DNA of 64,000 nucleotides from Lonicera japonica (Eukaryota; Streptophyta; Magnoliopsida; Dipsacales; Caprifoliaceae), in assembly GCA_021464415.1 (NCBI GenBank), contig CM038470.1, positions 26,809,601-26,873,600 of the forward strand, given 5' to 3'. A program made the translations under genes and the position numbers. The notes under the pieces were generated by a model. That model worked only from the letters and a program-made list of their open reading frames with translations. It searched no databases and had not been told where the DNA came from. This document shows, in pieces, positions 35,445 through 47,643 of the stretch (positions are counted from its first letter, which is position 1; every line of letters begins with the position of its first letter).

Positions 35445-36729
35445 CTTTCAGAGCCACATCAAATGGTGAAGAATGTGACTTTCAGAACAAATAGATTCAC
35501 ACCACCTGTCTCTAAAACACTTCTTTACTCTTCTATCTAAAGACCCACTGGATAAATATATTGCTTATTATAAACACAATGTCATAATCACAGACGCATA
35601 AAAATAAAAGTAATTAATTCGCTATTTCTTCTTAAAACTCTAATTAAAATTGTATTAGAAAATTAAATTGGGTAATAATAATATTTTCAGAGCAATAGTT
35701 TTTTGTCAAAATATTTTTTTATGCCCATGAATAAAAAATTCCTATTAGTGTTATGTTAGAAAAAAAATTTATACACAAAAACCAAAAAAGTCATATTTAT
35801 TAAAGAATTATTATTCTAGCGTAAAAGAAAAAAAGCATTTTAGCCCATTTGTAGAAAAAACTGATTTGACAATAGTGTTATTCATTACAACAACAATGGA
35901 TAATTGATTAATTTATGATTACTATTTTTTAAAATTTAATCAAGTGAAATTGTGTTAAAATTTTTAATAATTTGTAGCCCAAAAGAATAGGTCAAGAGCC
36001 AAGAAAAATAAATGAATAAAATAATAAGGGAGGAGAAGAAGAAGTAGAAGGGCCAAACAAACTCTCTTTGTTTGTGTCTTCTTTTTTGGTTGTTCTTTGG
36101 TGGTGCCTTTCCTTTTCCTTTTCCTCTTCCTCTTCCTCTTTTATTTATTAAATCTTTGGTGTATATCTACCCCTATATTATTTTGTGCTTTTTACTAAAT
36201 TTTATGTTTATTGTACCCATCTGTGCCCCTTATATTTTATAAAAAATCACAATAACTTTTTTTTTTGTGGCTGACATTTTTTATTTCAGAGCCCATTTTA
36301 ATGCATGAAAGGTCAATTAAATCCAAAATAAGAAACATACATAGTGTGGTACCATTGAAAAATTATAAATAAATTTATAAAAATACAGGGGGAGGTTACT
36401 GCAATTATTATATTTAATTTTTTGTCTGTTGAATTCTTGAAGCAATGGTATATGATAAGGATCGGAGATAAAGTGATTATTGTAATTAAATCAACTTCAT
36501 TTATTAATGACCAAGAAAACTTTATTTTATTTTTATTTTTGGGGCAATTAAAAAAAAGGGCTTATTAGAGAAAGATTTTCACACTAAGGTCAAGGAATAA
36601 TTTTTTTTAAAATAAAGGGCCTATTTTTTATTTTATTGATAATATGACATGTGTCTTTTTTTTTCATTATAAAATGACATCCCAACCCTTAAAATAAACT
36701 AAAAAAATATCAATATGCATTAAAATATG
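35135..36729. other. Intergenic, with a (TC)15 microsatellite
   Basis: A run of TC dinucleotides covers 35411-35440. CTTTTCC/CTCTTCC pyrimidine repeats occupy 36110-36142. No gene seen. Confidence 0.5.
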
Positions 36730-36985
36730 GACTGCAATATGAACTTTGCAGTCTATATTTCACTGCAATATGAACTTTGCAGTCCATATTTCACTGCAAT
36801 GTGAACTTTGCAGTCGATATTTTTAGTGCAAAGTTCATATTGCAGTCCATATTTTACTGCAATGTGAACTTTGCAGTCCATATTTTTAGTGCAAAGTTCA
36901 TATTGCAGTACATATTTCACTGCAATATGAACTTTGCAGTTCATATTTTATTGCAATATGAACTTTGCAGTCCATATTTTTTGTG
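36730..36985. repeat. Minisatellite of about eight 32-bp units, two of them inverted
   Basis: The unit is ACTGCAATATGAACTTTGCA followed by GTCCATATTT. Six units are in the forward orientation; the units at about 36829 and 36890 carry the core inverted (GCAAAGTTCATATTGCAG). Both strands are open through it because the units lack stops, but there is no gene. Confidence 0.85.
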
Positions 36986-36989
36986 AAAA

Positions 36990-38464
36990 TTTCATTAAAA
37001 GGGGTAATTTAGGTAATACATAACATGTTTTTATTAATTAAATGATATTTAAATTTATTCAAATACATTCATTTAAAATATAAAACAAAATAGGCATCTT
37101 ACACTAATTACCAATTAAAAATAGGCCCTTCATTTAAATTACCAATTAAAAATAGGCCCTTCATTCAAAAAAATATTATTCATTGGATTTTTGGTAAAAA
37201 TCAATGTATAATAAGCCCTTCTACCTAATTTCTAGTTTATTTTTTGAGCCATGAGGGGTTGGGGAGAAAATTTTACTTTTATAATATTGGTGGAAAAGTC
37301 TATAGTCAACAGTAGATATGTAATAATATTCCTCTACCTCTCTATGTCTATGATGGGTTGATTTAGAAAAAAGTTAAATACTTTTTTAAAATTATAAAGT
37401 AAGTAAATATTTAACTGTATTAGTCTGCCACATTTATTTTTACAAAAATTCATAATTTATATTATACATTAAATACACCGAAGATATTTTATATGTATAT
37501 AAAATTATTAAATTATTTAAAATTAATATAAAATAGTGCTAAAGGTAAAATTTAAATTCATGAACTCTATAAAAAATAAAAAGAAAAAAGGAATTCATGA
37601 CTTTAATTATAAAGATTGCATTTAACTATTACTACACCAAAAATCATAATACGTTCATAACGTAAATAATAATAATATAAATAATTATTAAATTTCTTAT
37701 TACAGAAATGTAAAATTTACCACTAAATTAATATAACTTAATGGAAGGAATTTGATTTAGTTATTTAACACAAATACACTTATCATTTTTTTTATTTAAA
37801 TTATTTATATCCAAATTATACACGTACTAAGTATTTATAACAAAATCAGTATTCAAATAAAAAGGGAAAGAAAGATTACAGGAATATCAAATACAAATAA
37901 AAATATTAAAAAGCAAATAAAAAGGTGAAGCAAATTACTTCTTATACAAAACAATACAAGAAGAAATTGGGTCATACACATATGCACACAATCCTCCCTC
38001 AATTCCATCTTCCTTTCACCACCATTTATTAGATTCCTCACCAAAATGCCCCTTTTCCTCTTTTCTCCATTGGATTATTGCACAGATTAACCACTTGAAA
38101 AAACCTTTCTCATCCATTTACTCTCTTCTAATTTTTGATTTTTTCTCTTTTGTGCTATTTTAGTAGTGTTTTTCAGTATTTTCATTTTTCTTGGAAAACT
38201 TTGATGCACAAAAAAAACTCTTCTGGTTCTTGTTGGGTTTTTGGTGGTTTTCTGCAAAAAAATTCTCTACCCAGTTGCTTATATGCCCTAAAGAAGGGTT
38301 CAAGAGAATAATCACACACATATATCTATATATATAGAGAGAGAGACGTATATAGAGAAGTCAATTTTCCTTTTGGGGTTTAAATTTTCTCAAGAAAATA
38401 GTTGTTCTCCCCTTTTACCTTTTTTTTTCTCAATTCTTCTTTGAAATTAAGGAAATACAGAGAC
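36990..38464. other. Intergenic and GATA gene upstream/leader region
   Basis: AT-rich DNA without other genes. From about 38040 it is T- and C-rich, typical of a plant promoter and 5'UTR. An AT/GA microsatellite lies at 38320-38347. No single TATA box can be chosen with confidence. Confidence 0.4.
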
Positions 38465-41400
38465 ATGGGCAAGCAAGGACCTTGCCGTCACTGTGGTGTT
38501 ACAAGTGAGTTTGTGTGTTTTTTCTTCAATTTATTCATCTTCATTGAATTTTTTTGAGTATTCAAGAAAATGGGTTTTGTTTTGTTAATTTGTTCCTCCC
38601 TTTTATTAATTTTTATTTTTTAATGAAAATATTCTTTATGCTTTCATTATGCTTAGATTAGTTGTTGTTCAATCATTTAAGCCGATACCCACATGGAGTC
38701 AATGGGAAATAGAGATAATTATACGCTGTTATGTTATTAAATCTTTTAATCTAAGGGTCCTTTTGTTTTGTATTATTGAGTAGTAGTAGTAGCCTTTGAA
38801 TCTGTGAATTCTTTTGTTCTTCCTCTGTTTGGGTGTTTATATTATTGTGTCTAATGAAAATTTAGACTCTTTTGATAACTGGGAATTTGGGCGAGTATTT
38901 ATTCAATTTTGCCCTTTGTTTTCAGTTCTTTAGAGGTGTTGTACTTTGACTTTACTCCTAATTAGTCAAACCCAGGTTTCTTGTTATTGTTCCTTCCATA
39001 TTTTTTGAATTCCTCTTTCAATTCACGAAATGTACTCTTTCTTGGCACTTAAATGCTTTTGAACCATGATATTCATTTCGGTTCCTTCTCCTAACAATTT
39101 AAGCTTTCGAGAGAAATGGTTCTTAACATAGTATCAAAGGTTGGTTTTCTTGGAGGTCCAAGGTTCGAGCCTTGGCACCTCCATTCCCCGTTTGTTAATT
39201 TGAAATTCGAAATTTGAAATTTGTTTGCTCTCTACGTGCGACGATTCCTTCTCTCCTAACAACTGGAAGGGTGTTAACCATGATATTCAGTTCCTTCTTC
39301 ATTACAGTTCCTTCTCTCCTAACAACTTAAGCTTTTGGGAGAGATGGTTCCTAACAGCTCTAAAATTACAATTTGTATGAAGTTTATTGCTCTTATTACC
39401 CTCTTCTATTACAGTTCAGGGCCACTAATTAGTGCTAAAATTATAGTTGTTTTTCACATTGATATTTTTCTTTCATAGCTATAAGTACAAGAATCTTGGG
39501 CCATTATTGAATTCATTCTATATTAGTCTCTTGCTTAGTGAAGAACTTATTCTTTTAAGTTGTTCATCAGCTTTTCATCTTCAAGCATTGGGCCATGGGT
39601 AGCTCAATTGGAGTCACCATTTCTCAATCTTGTAGTAATGTTCAGTAATCTCGTAAATTCTGCTATATTTCTTAATGTTTTTGGGTGCTTCGAAAGCAAT
39701 TTATTAGGTATTGGGTCATATTTGTTGTATGTGAGATTTTGTCATTCTTGTATATAGCCTTATGGTCTCTTTAATCTACTTCTTCTCCTCCTTTATTGTT
39801 ATAAGTTTCCGTAACAAAAGCATTGACTTCAATATTGCTATTTGCTAGCTAGATAGCTTCAATTCAAGACATCTGTTTGTAAATTATGTATTTCATAAAC
39901 ACGTGAAATTGTGTTGGCACATTGCTTTCTAAATTCCTTGGTTTCAGATAAAGATAGTTTCTGTCTTGGAATTGAAGTTCTTGAGCATTCCTGGGTTTCT
40001 TCATTCTTTGCTACTTCAAAGTCCCCGTTCGGATTGAGTTGAAATACTTTCACCTTGGTAAAAACGAAACATATCTAGACTCAGCAAGTTGAGAAATATT
40101 TCATCTCGAAGCAAACAAGTTCTAAACATGATTTGATAATGAAGTGGATGCAAATTACATACTATATGTTTGTAATGGCATGTATTTATGTGCTTATTGA
40201 TTCCACAATCAACTCTTCTTGATTCTGTGTATAGCAATTCTTCAAATGCAGATTAATTATTGTTTTTCTAACAATCAAAGTAAATATACAGACACCCCTC
40301 TTTGGCGCAATGGGCCTCCAGAGAAGCCTATACTATGCAACGCATGTGGGTCCCGTTGGAGAACTAAAGGGACTCTTGTAAACTACACCCCTCTACATGC
40401 TCGGGCCGAACCTGACGAGTTTGAGGACTACAGGGTTTCTAGAGTGAAGAGCATATCTATTAAGAACAAAGTGGCAAAGGTGCTAAAAAGAAAGCATCAT
40501 CAAGAAAATGAATTAGTTGGAGGATTTATCCCGGATTATAACCGTAAGGTTCTTGACGAAGATACAAGTAATAGATCAAGTTCCGGCTCTGCTATATCTA
40601 ACTCTGAGAGCTGTGTCCAGCTTGGTAGTGCAGATGCAAGTGAATTGACAGGTTGGTTGGTCAATTCGAATGCATAATTTGCAATCAAAATATATGTTCT
40701 TTTGTGTTAGGTATTAGGGAAAAAAGTGTTTCAAATGGTTCCCAAAAATTTATGGGTGATTTAGACTTTGGGTGCCGTTTGTTCTTGCATATCAAACATT
40801 GGGTGCCAAAGTTTTGCATAATAGGTGTTTGGGTGCCATTTTGGATGGAATCCATTAGTCAACGTGGTCAACCGTTAGCTCCATTAGTTTTTTACCCATT
40901 TTACCCCTAGAAAAAGAAAATGGCACCCAAACACCTATTATGCAAAACTTTGGCACCCAACGTCTAATATGCAATAACAAACAGCACCCAAAGTCTAAAT
41001 CACCCAAAATTTATATTATTACTCTCTCAATCCCAAATGGAGATGTTAGACACAAAACTCTTACTTTGAGGAGTAATTCTAGAGGGACTTAATATTTGGA
41101 TGCAAAGAAGTGACTCAGATGATGTGACATCAATGCATTAGTTGGTATTGAGGTCCACCTCTTATCACTCAACCCACTGACAATTGGAATGATGCCATAT
41201 CATCTGAGTCAAGTAAATGGAGTAACCCTCCCTCCCAACTCCCTCTCAGAGGGATTTGAAAATGTGTTGCTTGGGTTTGAGCCTATATCTCCACTGCCCT
41301 CGAGCCCCTCTTTGAATACATGCTTTCGCTCTCGATTTGACACAACTCCGGTAGAATCCTCCAGTTTTAATTACGCAGTGATACTCAGTCCTTGGTTTCA

Positions 41401-44325
41401 AACCTACCACCTCTCACTTACTAGAGGAATGCACTTACGGTTGAGCTAATAGCTCATCTGCCGGTTCCTTTTACTACTTACTTGTCTATTTTCATTTCCC
41501 CATCCTTAGACTGTATGTTTACTATGATTTATCAAACTCTCGCACTCACATTGTCAGTATGGGATAATATCTTTCAGGTCCAGCCCAATCCATTGTGTGG
41601 GATTCAATGGTACCTTCAAGAAAGAGGACATGTGTCAGTCGATCAAAGCCATCTTCAGTCGAGAAACTCACAAAAGATTTATGTACTATCTTACATGAAC
41701 AGCAATCATATTTCTCTGCTTCTTCTGAGGAGGATTTACTTTTCGAGAGTGATAAGCCAATGGAATCTGTCGAATTTGGCCATGGAAGTGTACTTATTCG
41801 GCATCCGAGCTCAATAGCTAGAGAAGAAGAATCCGAAGCTAGCTCTCTTTCGGTTGATAATAAGCGACAACACCCCATAAACGAGGCTTACTCACGGTTG
41901 ACTACCCTTAATGTACATAATAATAACAAGGACGTCAAATTTCCAGGCCTGGTTACTGAGAAAAGCAAGAAACCTATTGGACAGGGATTTGAACAAGAAC
42001 CCATAAGAAGGTGATGAAGAACTTTCTTTAACCCAGAAAAATTAGGACTCAATATGGGAAATATATTTTGCAGTCACTAATTATTATATTTATTTGTTTA
42101 CTCTGTGTAATTTCAGGGAGAAGGCCCAGCATGAACTACTACAAATTCTGGGAAACCGTAATTCACCACTATGTTACATAGACCTACAAGTAAGTTGCAT
42201 GCTTGTCTCTACATTTGGATCGATTTTTTTTGAGAAATTTGGTGGAGGTGATCTACTCATCATATCGATCATCTCTATAAATTTTCACAAAAAAATTCAT
42301 CCATTTTCCCCTCTAAACGGACATCCCTTTCTTTTTGTTAAAGAGAGGGAATCCCACTTTAGAGCCTATATATATATCTATCTATCTTGGACTTCAGATT
42401 TGTTGCTGACTTGCTGTGTTTAGTGTAGAGTACTTGTAATGATTGTTTTGTATATCTGGTGCAGGATATTGTTAACTTTGAGGAGTTTAAGAATCATATA
42501 ACAAATGATGAACATAAGCAATTGCTCAAATATTTACCTTCTAACAAAGATGGCTCACCTCTAGAAAGGTTTCTATCTTTATCCTTTACAAAAGTGGTCT
42601 AGCGTAGAATATAGTATTTACAGTATCCGTATTCATTATTCTCGAACAATGTTCATTTCTCTCTCTTCTCTCACACGAATACTTTTACATGTATATATTA
42701 TGCATCTTCAGATAAAAAAGGTATCATGTCATTTGTTGTAATATACAGTTCCTTGTATCGTATTGTCTACACTGATCTTATCGTATGTGTCATTCATGAC
42801 ATATGATATACATATGACATTTTTATCTGTATCACATGTAACATCAGTATCATAATGTGTAGCCTGCCGGCACCTACGGCAGCCACACCGGGGCATATAC
42901 AACTGCCTGCCCCACAACACTAGGGTCGTTACAATAATCCATCACCACCGCAGCACCACCACCACCAAGGCAAATCAAATGCACATCAAAATGAAACATT
43001 AATGAAGGATTTAGATCATGCATGTGGTCCAACACTAATAAGGTCCTTTTTTTAAAAAACATTTACAGCTTCGAAAGCATGTTTGATAGTCCTCAATTCA
43101 ACGAGAACCTATCCTCTTTCCAGAAGCTTCTTGCGGAAGGTGTTTTTGATCCGTCTTTATCAGCGGTTAAAAGTGACGGCTTTAGAACTTTAAAGAGGCT
43201 TGCTGTATGCAATATTGCAAAATCCAAATGGGTCGAACAATATAATCTACTCAAGGTTTGAACCCAAAACTTAATTATAAAAACAATTATGGGTCTTCTT
43301 GAATCTATATAAATTGGTGATTATTAATTTTTCGTTCAATTCTGGCCATAGGATGCAAAGAGTAAAGGTATTAATGGTGGATCCGTAGTTGGACAAGGAC
43401 TTAATGGCTTTGCATCCGGTAATTCCGTGAATGTAAGGAGATCACGAGACGGCCAATTCCAAAATTTTCCAGGTTAGCCATCCTTTTCTGTTCACCATAT
43501 AGCGTCGGTAATAGTGCTACTGCTCTTAGTTTCTCTAATTTGAAAGAGAAAGTGTGAAAAGCTACCATAGGCAAAGTGAAAACATTGGAATGTTGTAAAT
43601 CTCAATGTTTATACGTGTGTCCAAAAATTTATACTCTCTCATCAAATTAAGAGTCTCATGAAATGTTTTCCCCACTTTACTCTTGGAAAATTATATACTA
43701 AATTGATAATTCCGCTTTGCCTTTAGTACTTTTTCAGAAAACACTAACTTCAACTTGAGCTGACACCTTATTTTATGTTTTGAAATTTGGTACATTAATT
43801 ATTGACACAAATGGAAATGGAATTATTAATTCGAGACGGAGTATACAAGTAGAACTAAAATTGTCCCTTAAATTTTTGGGAAAAAATAAAAAAATACTAA
43901 AATTGTACCCCCTTGGAAAAGGGCTCACTCTATTCAAGTCAATAGTTCTAGTGAAATTTGAACGAGGGCAATTCATATAGAAATCATTTTGAACATGATG
44001 TATTTTTTCAGGGGTAAAAACTACAATGAAGAGCCCGAAAAGAGCATCGACAAAAGCAAGTTACGAAAACAAGGAGCTCGTAGAAACCGACGGCAATTGC
44101 TTTAGTCCAAAAAGCCTATTTGCTTTGCCACCCGATAGTAGCTCGCTTATGCTCGAATCTTTCCAATTCGCAAATGATAATTCCGATCAAGACTTATTAC
44201 TAGATGTTCCATCCCACAGCTCCTTCCCACAGGCTGAACTCCTCTTTCCATCTCCAAGTTTTGGTGCCTCGGCCCAAGCCAGTACTAGCAGTAGCTCGAT
44301 ATACCAAAATCTTGTTCATCCTTGA
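38465..44325 (+). CDS. GATA26: GATA-type zinc finger protein with DEUBAD-like domain (GATA26/27 type), eight exons
   Basis: Exons 38465-38504, 40292-40651, 41578-42010, 42117-42189, 42465-42568, 43069-43255, 43352-43472 and 44012-44325 join in frame to 543 residues, with GT-AG introns. The N-terminus has a zinc finger C7-x2-C10-x18-C29-x2-C32, starting [20 protein letters not shown] and ending LCNACGSRW; it should bind GATA motifs in the nucleus. Intron 1 (1787 bp) splits the finger just after the first Cys pair, as in this family. Residues about 290-399 ([41 protein letters not shown]) match the region of plant GATA26/27 proteins assigned to the DEUBAD fold, a domain that docks on deubiquitinases. 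The rest is Ser-rich and basic. Symbol denotes the closest family type; orthology to GATA26 or GATA27 is not resolved. Confidence 0.9.
39063..39360 (+). repeat. SINE-like sequence between two similar blocks, GATA intron 1
   Basis: GGTCCAAGGTTCGAGCCTTG at about 39155-39175 contains a good B box. Two blocks containing ACCATGATATTCA, TTCCTTCTC, CTAACAA and GAGAGATGGTTC-like words occur at about 39063-39130 and 39278-39352. It may be a SINE plus a local duplication. Confidence 0.4.
40754..41005. mobile_element. Mutator-type MITE with about 90-bp inverted repeats, GATA intron 2
   Basis: The left arm starts GGGTGATTTAGACTTTGGGT and runs to about 40845. The right arm (about 40915-41005) is its reverse complement with few mismatches. 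The 9-bp AAAATTTAT at 40745-40753 is repeated directly at 41006-41014, the length expected of Mutator-superfamily insertions. 252 bp, no coding capacity. Confidence 0.9.
41111..41465 (-). mobile_element. Inverted-repeat segment and SINE-like body, GATA intron 2
   Basis: A 22-bp inverted repeat (TGACTCAGATGATGTGACAT at 41111 and its complement ending at 41211, 20 of 22 matching) could form a hairpin. Beyond it, on the minus strand, TTAGCTCAACCGTAAGTG (about 41437-41454) and GGTTTGAAACC (41394-41404) look like A and B boxes of a tRNA-derived SINE. Whether the hairpin belongs to the SINE is unclear. Confidence 0.45.
42213..42305. mobile_element. Small foldback element in GATA intron 4
   Basis: GGATCGATTTTTTTTGAGAA and GGTGGAGGTGATC at the left are roughly complementary to GATCATCTCTATAAATTTTC and AAAAAAATTCATCC at the right. 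The words match the foldback elements at 8431 and 10500. Confidence 0.45.
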
Positions 44326-44339
44326 TACGCACTTCTAGG

Positions 44340-45817
44340 GTTTTTTAGGTGCCATTTTTGGTGAAAACCCGGTGATTAGGATTGTGATATTTTGCATCAT
44401 GAACATATGTAGAAAGTCTGCAAATGAGGTTTGTTGATGATGTTTGGTTTTTTTTTTTTTTTTGGTTTCACCTTGTTGACATATATAAAACTTGGATTGC
44501 TAAGGGACTAATATGGATGGGTTTTCCCCTTTTGTATATAGGTTGGTAAAGATTGCAATATATAGATGAAAATACCCTAGAGGTGGTGTAATCTCTGAGT
44601 TTTTTGTATGAAGCTTGCAAATAACTATGAGATACCCTAAATTTGGCCTCGCCCTTTTGTACTAGTACATCTATTAGCACTCCAAATGAATACTTCATGA
44701 CTTTTAAAGTGTCCCTAATATCATAGTGTCCAAAAAAATATATATAAAATGTCCTTAGTTTCAGAGAGTCAAAAGTACTCATTTGGAATGCTAAAGCCTT
44801 ACCCTTATGTATTCACGAGGATCAAATATGGTTATAGGGTTACAAACGAGGCAAAATGTTTGTAAATATAGCTCGAGTTTGGTTTGTTAAAATTTCTCAA
44901 AGCCCGTTTATAAAACTAATGAGCCGAGTGAAACCATGTACAGATGGCTCTCGAGACCGGTTAGCTTTGTTTGATTAGGCTTAGCAAAGACTAATTGAGT
45001 TGGATTTGAAAATGGTTTTATAACTTGATGCATAACTTGAACTCAAGTAGAGTAAATTTTACTGAGAAGCATTTCAGAGTACATTGGTGATGTTCAATAT
45101 AAAATGCATGAAGTACTACTCATCTCTTTTTATTGGTTATTTTGCTTATGAATCAATTTTTTATCAAAACAAGTAGCAAAAGGAAGTTATTCCGGTTTTG
45201 ACCAAGGTATTTTGACAACTCAGAATATTCAGACCTCGTATAGCACTTAAACCATGCGTAATTTTCAATCCATCCATCAATAATCTTTTGGTATGTCTTT
45301 TGTACAAGTAGGAATTTAGCGGACTAGAAATATCACTACCCTGTAATAGTTATAGTTACCGCTTCCCTTCAACGGGTGCTCAAAATGCAATACACACTCC
45401 CAATTCTAAATTAAGAGCCCCACTTTGACTTAACACAAATTTCAACCTAATCAATAGCCGAAAACAAAACTTGTTTGACATAGTAAGCTTCGGTACATTG
45501 ATTGTGTCAGAGAATAAAGAAAGTGAAACTCTTAATTAGAGATATCCCCAAAAGTAAAAAAGCAATGGGCCTATAATTTGGAGTGGATGGAGTACATCTT
45601 TTAACATTAAGTTATAAACTACAAAATGGCCAGTCATCTATGGCCTCCAAATAGTAGATGCAAGTGATAAACCTAACCCAAAATTACCACTACCTGCAAA
45701 AGTTCAGTTGTTTATATACATCAGAAGTGCTCCAACCTCAAATTCACAAAAAAACAAAAAACCATCAGAATTTTTACCAAAATCTTAACAAAAAACAACG
45801 TTTTCAAGCATAGATAG
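44340..45817. other. Intergenic between two convergent genes
   Basis: Holds the 3' ends of the GATA gene (+) and the repeat-protein gene (-). A degenerate Stowaway-like element may lie at about 45390-45594 (ACACTCCCAATTC against GGAGTGGATGGAGTA). Nothing else is seen. Confidence 0.4.
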
Positions 45818-47269
45818 CTAATCATCGAAACCCTCCGGTGGCCACCACCTAGGCCGAGGGAAACTCAAACCACGCCTCTTAGCAGTCTTGAAGAAATCCG
45901 AATCCGAATCCTCATAACCATCATCGAACTTTGTCACAACCATCTTCAAAACATGAAAAAGGTCATTCAAAATCCGATCATTAACTGAATTAGAAGAACC
46001 AGATTTCGACACTCCTCCCATGTTCTTCTCTTTCATCCTAATCGAAAATGGCAATTCGCGTTTCACTCCAACTCTCCCCTTTGCACACCGATCTACACTA
46101 CCTGAATGCGCATATTTGAACTTATCGAGATCCTCTATGTTCTTTGTGGCATTTTCACAAACACCAGACTTATCAAGATCCTCTATGTTCTTTGTGGTGG
46201 CATTGTCACAAACACCAGAATTACCAAGATCATCTACGTTCTTTGTGGCATTTTCACAAACACCAGACTTGGCAAGATCCTCTATGTTCTTTGCGGCATT
46301 TTCACAAACGCCAGACTTAGCAAGATCATCCAAGTTCTTTGCAGCATTTTCACAAACACCAGAATTATCAGGATCCACTATGTTCCTTGCGGCATTTTCA
46401 CAAACACCAGACTTATCAGGATCATCTATGTTCTTTGCGGCATTTTCACAAACATGTTGTGTGTGACCATTCACTGGCATAACATTAACAACATCCACTG
46501 TGTTTTCATTCAGCCAATCAACCAATCCCTCACAATTCTCTTCAAATCCTGATTCTGAAACTTCAGTAACCCCATTTTCATTTGGATCAGTCTCAAACTC
46601 AACCGTTTTTGGTTTATCTGAATCAATATTTCCATCACAAACCCCCAATTTTTCAGATACACCCGTTTCATCAAAAACGCTAAATTTCTTCAATTGCCTC
46701 TCAAAAACATTACTGGGTTCTTCAACTCCATCTACTTCACCATCACCACCGGAAATTTCTGCTGGCGATTTTGATTCCCGGAACCCTAAACTATCATTTT
46801 CCTCACCCAAATCACTGGCAACTTCCACTGGCGATTTTGGCTCCGGGGACCCTAAATTATCATTGTCCTTACCCAAATCAACGGCCCTTTCTTCATCCGC
46901 ACAACACTCATTGACAATTTCCTCGACAGATCCGTCAATTTTCCGATCCAGATCAACGGCTGCGATTACTGGTCCCTGTTCTTCTGAGCCGGCGAGCAGA
47001 GATTGTGATCGTTCTGAAGCGGTATGAAACTCTTCATCAACATCATCTTCGCGAGGGGTATTATTATCGTCATCTGAAGTCTCCGGGAGAGAGACCATGA
47101 CGATTCCGGTGGGTTCCACCGGCGAGTCGTCTGGAAGAGAGGATTCGGAGGGTTCGGTTTCTGGGAAAAGGTCGGATTCGCGGGCGAAGGGGGTGTTTCG
47201 GAATTTCTCTTGTTGGGAAGAAGTGGGTAGGCACTGTTTGACGATTGAGGCAAATGGATCTTCGTCCAT
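45818..47269 (-). CDS. Acidic protein of unknown function with seven 16-residue repeats, intronless
   Basis: A 483-codon frame starting at the ATG at 47269. The N-terminal half is acidic and Ser/Glu/Asp-rich, probably disordered, and includes two similar segments (DLGKDNDNLGSPEPKSPVEV and DLGEENDSLGFRESKSPAEI, residues 131-172). Residues 271-383 are seven tandem copies of SGVCENAAKNIDDLDK, one with an extra Thr; each copy keeps its Cys. The C-terminus is basic, then hydrophobic (NDRILNDLFHVLKMVVTKF), ending RRGLSFPRPRWWPPEGFDD. That Trp/Pro-rich end looks conserved and I believe it occurs in an uncharacterised plant family, but I cannot name it. No signal peptide or membrane segment. Length, lack of interruptions and the conserved-looking end argue for a real gene. 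Confidence 0.75.
   Translation of the reverse strand: MDEDPFASIVKQCLPTSSQQEKFRNTPFARESDLFPETEPSESSLPDDSPVEPTGIVMVSLPETSDDDNNTPREDDVDEEFHTASERSQSLLAGSEEQGPVIAAVDLDRKIDGSVEEIVNECCADEERAVDLGKDNDNLGSPEPKSPVEVASDLGEENDSLGFRESKSPAEISGGDGEVDGVEEPSNVFERQLKKFSVFDETGVSEKLGVCDGNIDSDKPKTVEFETDPNENGVTEVSESGFEENCEGLVDWLNENTVDVVNVMPVNGHTQHVCENAAKNIDDPDKSGVCENAARNIVDPDNSGVCENAAKNLDDLAKSGVCENAAKNIEDLAKSGVCENATKNVDDLGNSGVCDNATTKNIEDLDKSGVCENATKNIEDLDKFKYAHSGSVDRCAKGRVGVKRELPFSIRMKEKNMGGVSKSGSSNSVNDRILNDLFHVLKMVVTKFDDGYEDSDSDFFKTAKRRGLSFPRPRWWPPEGFDD
46121..46459 (-). repeat. Coding minisatellite, 48-bp period
   Basis: Seven copies (one of 51 bp) encode residues 271-383 of the protein at 45818-47269. The period is a multiple of three, so the frame survives copy changes and antisense frames stay open too. 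Confidence 0.9.
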
Positions 47270-47643
47270 TTTGTTGATGGTGGTGAAGATGAAAATGAAA
47301 TATATACGAAGGCGCAGTGTGAGTGTGTTTTTCTAGGGTTTCTTTTTTTGTATGGTGGAGTTCCCGCCCTCTTTGCAAGGTGCTTCCCGCCTGTTTGAAT
47401 TACTTTTAATTTATAAAAAATTAGGATGAGGGACAATATATTTAAATCGGTTTTAATAAAGGACACCACTTTTTGACCATTAGTTTTAGATCCAATTTCT
47501 TTTTATTAAAGACAAACTTTTGTGCTAAGGACAATACATTTACTTTTTATTCATTTATACAAAATTATATGCAATCCCTCTTTTTAGCCTTTAGGTAATT
47601 AGTGAATATCCTCTTACAATTTATTTGTGCTTTTATATTTTTA

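Noticed and set aside
37631..37650. CTACACCAAAAATCA as a CACTA transposon end
   Set aside because: The first base is T and not C, and no subterminal repeats or partner end were seen.
46020..46552. Two 148-codon open frames on the + strand across the repeat-protein gene
   Set aside because: They are the antisense of the 48-bp coding minisatellite; the period keeps all frames open. No domain and no start context.
47300..47306. TATATA as the promoter TATA of the repeat-protein gene
   Set aside because: It lies only about 31 bp from the start codon, leaving almost no 5'UTR, so the assignment is not safe.
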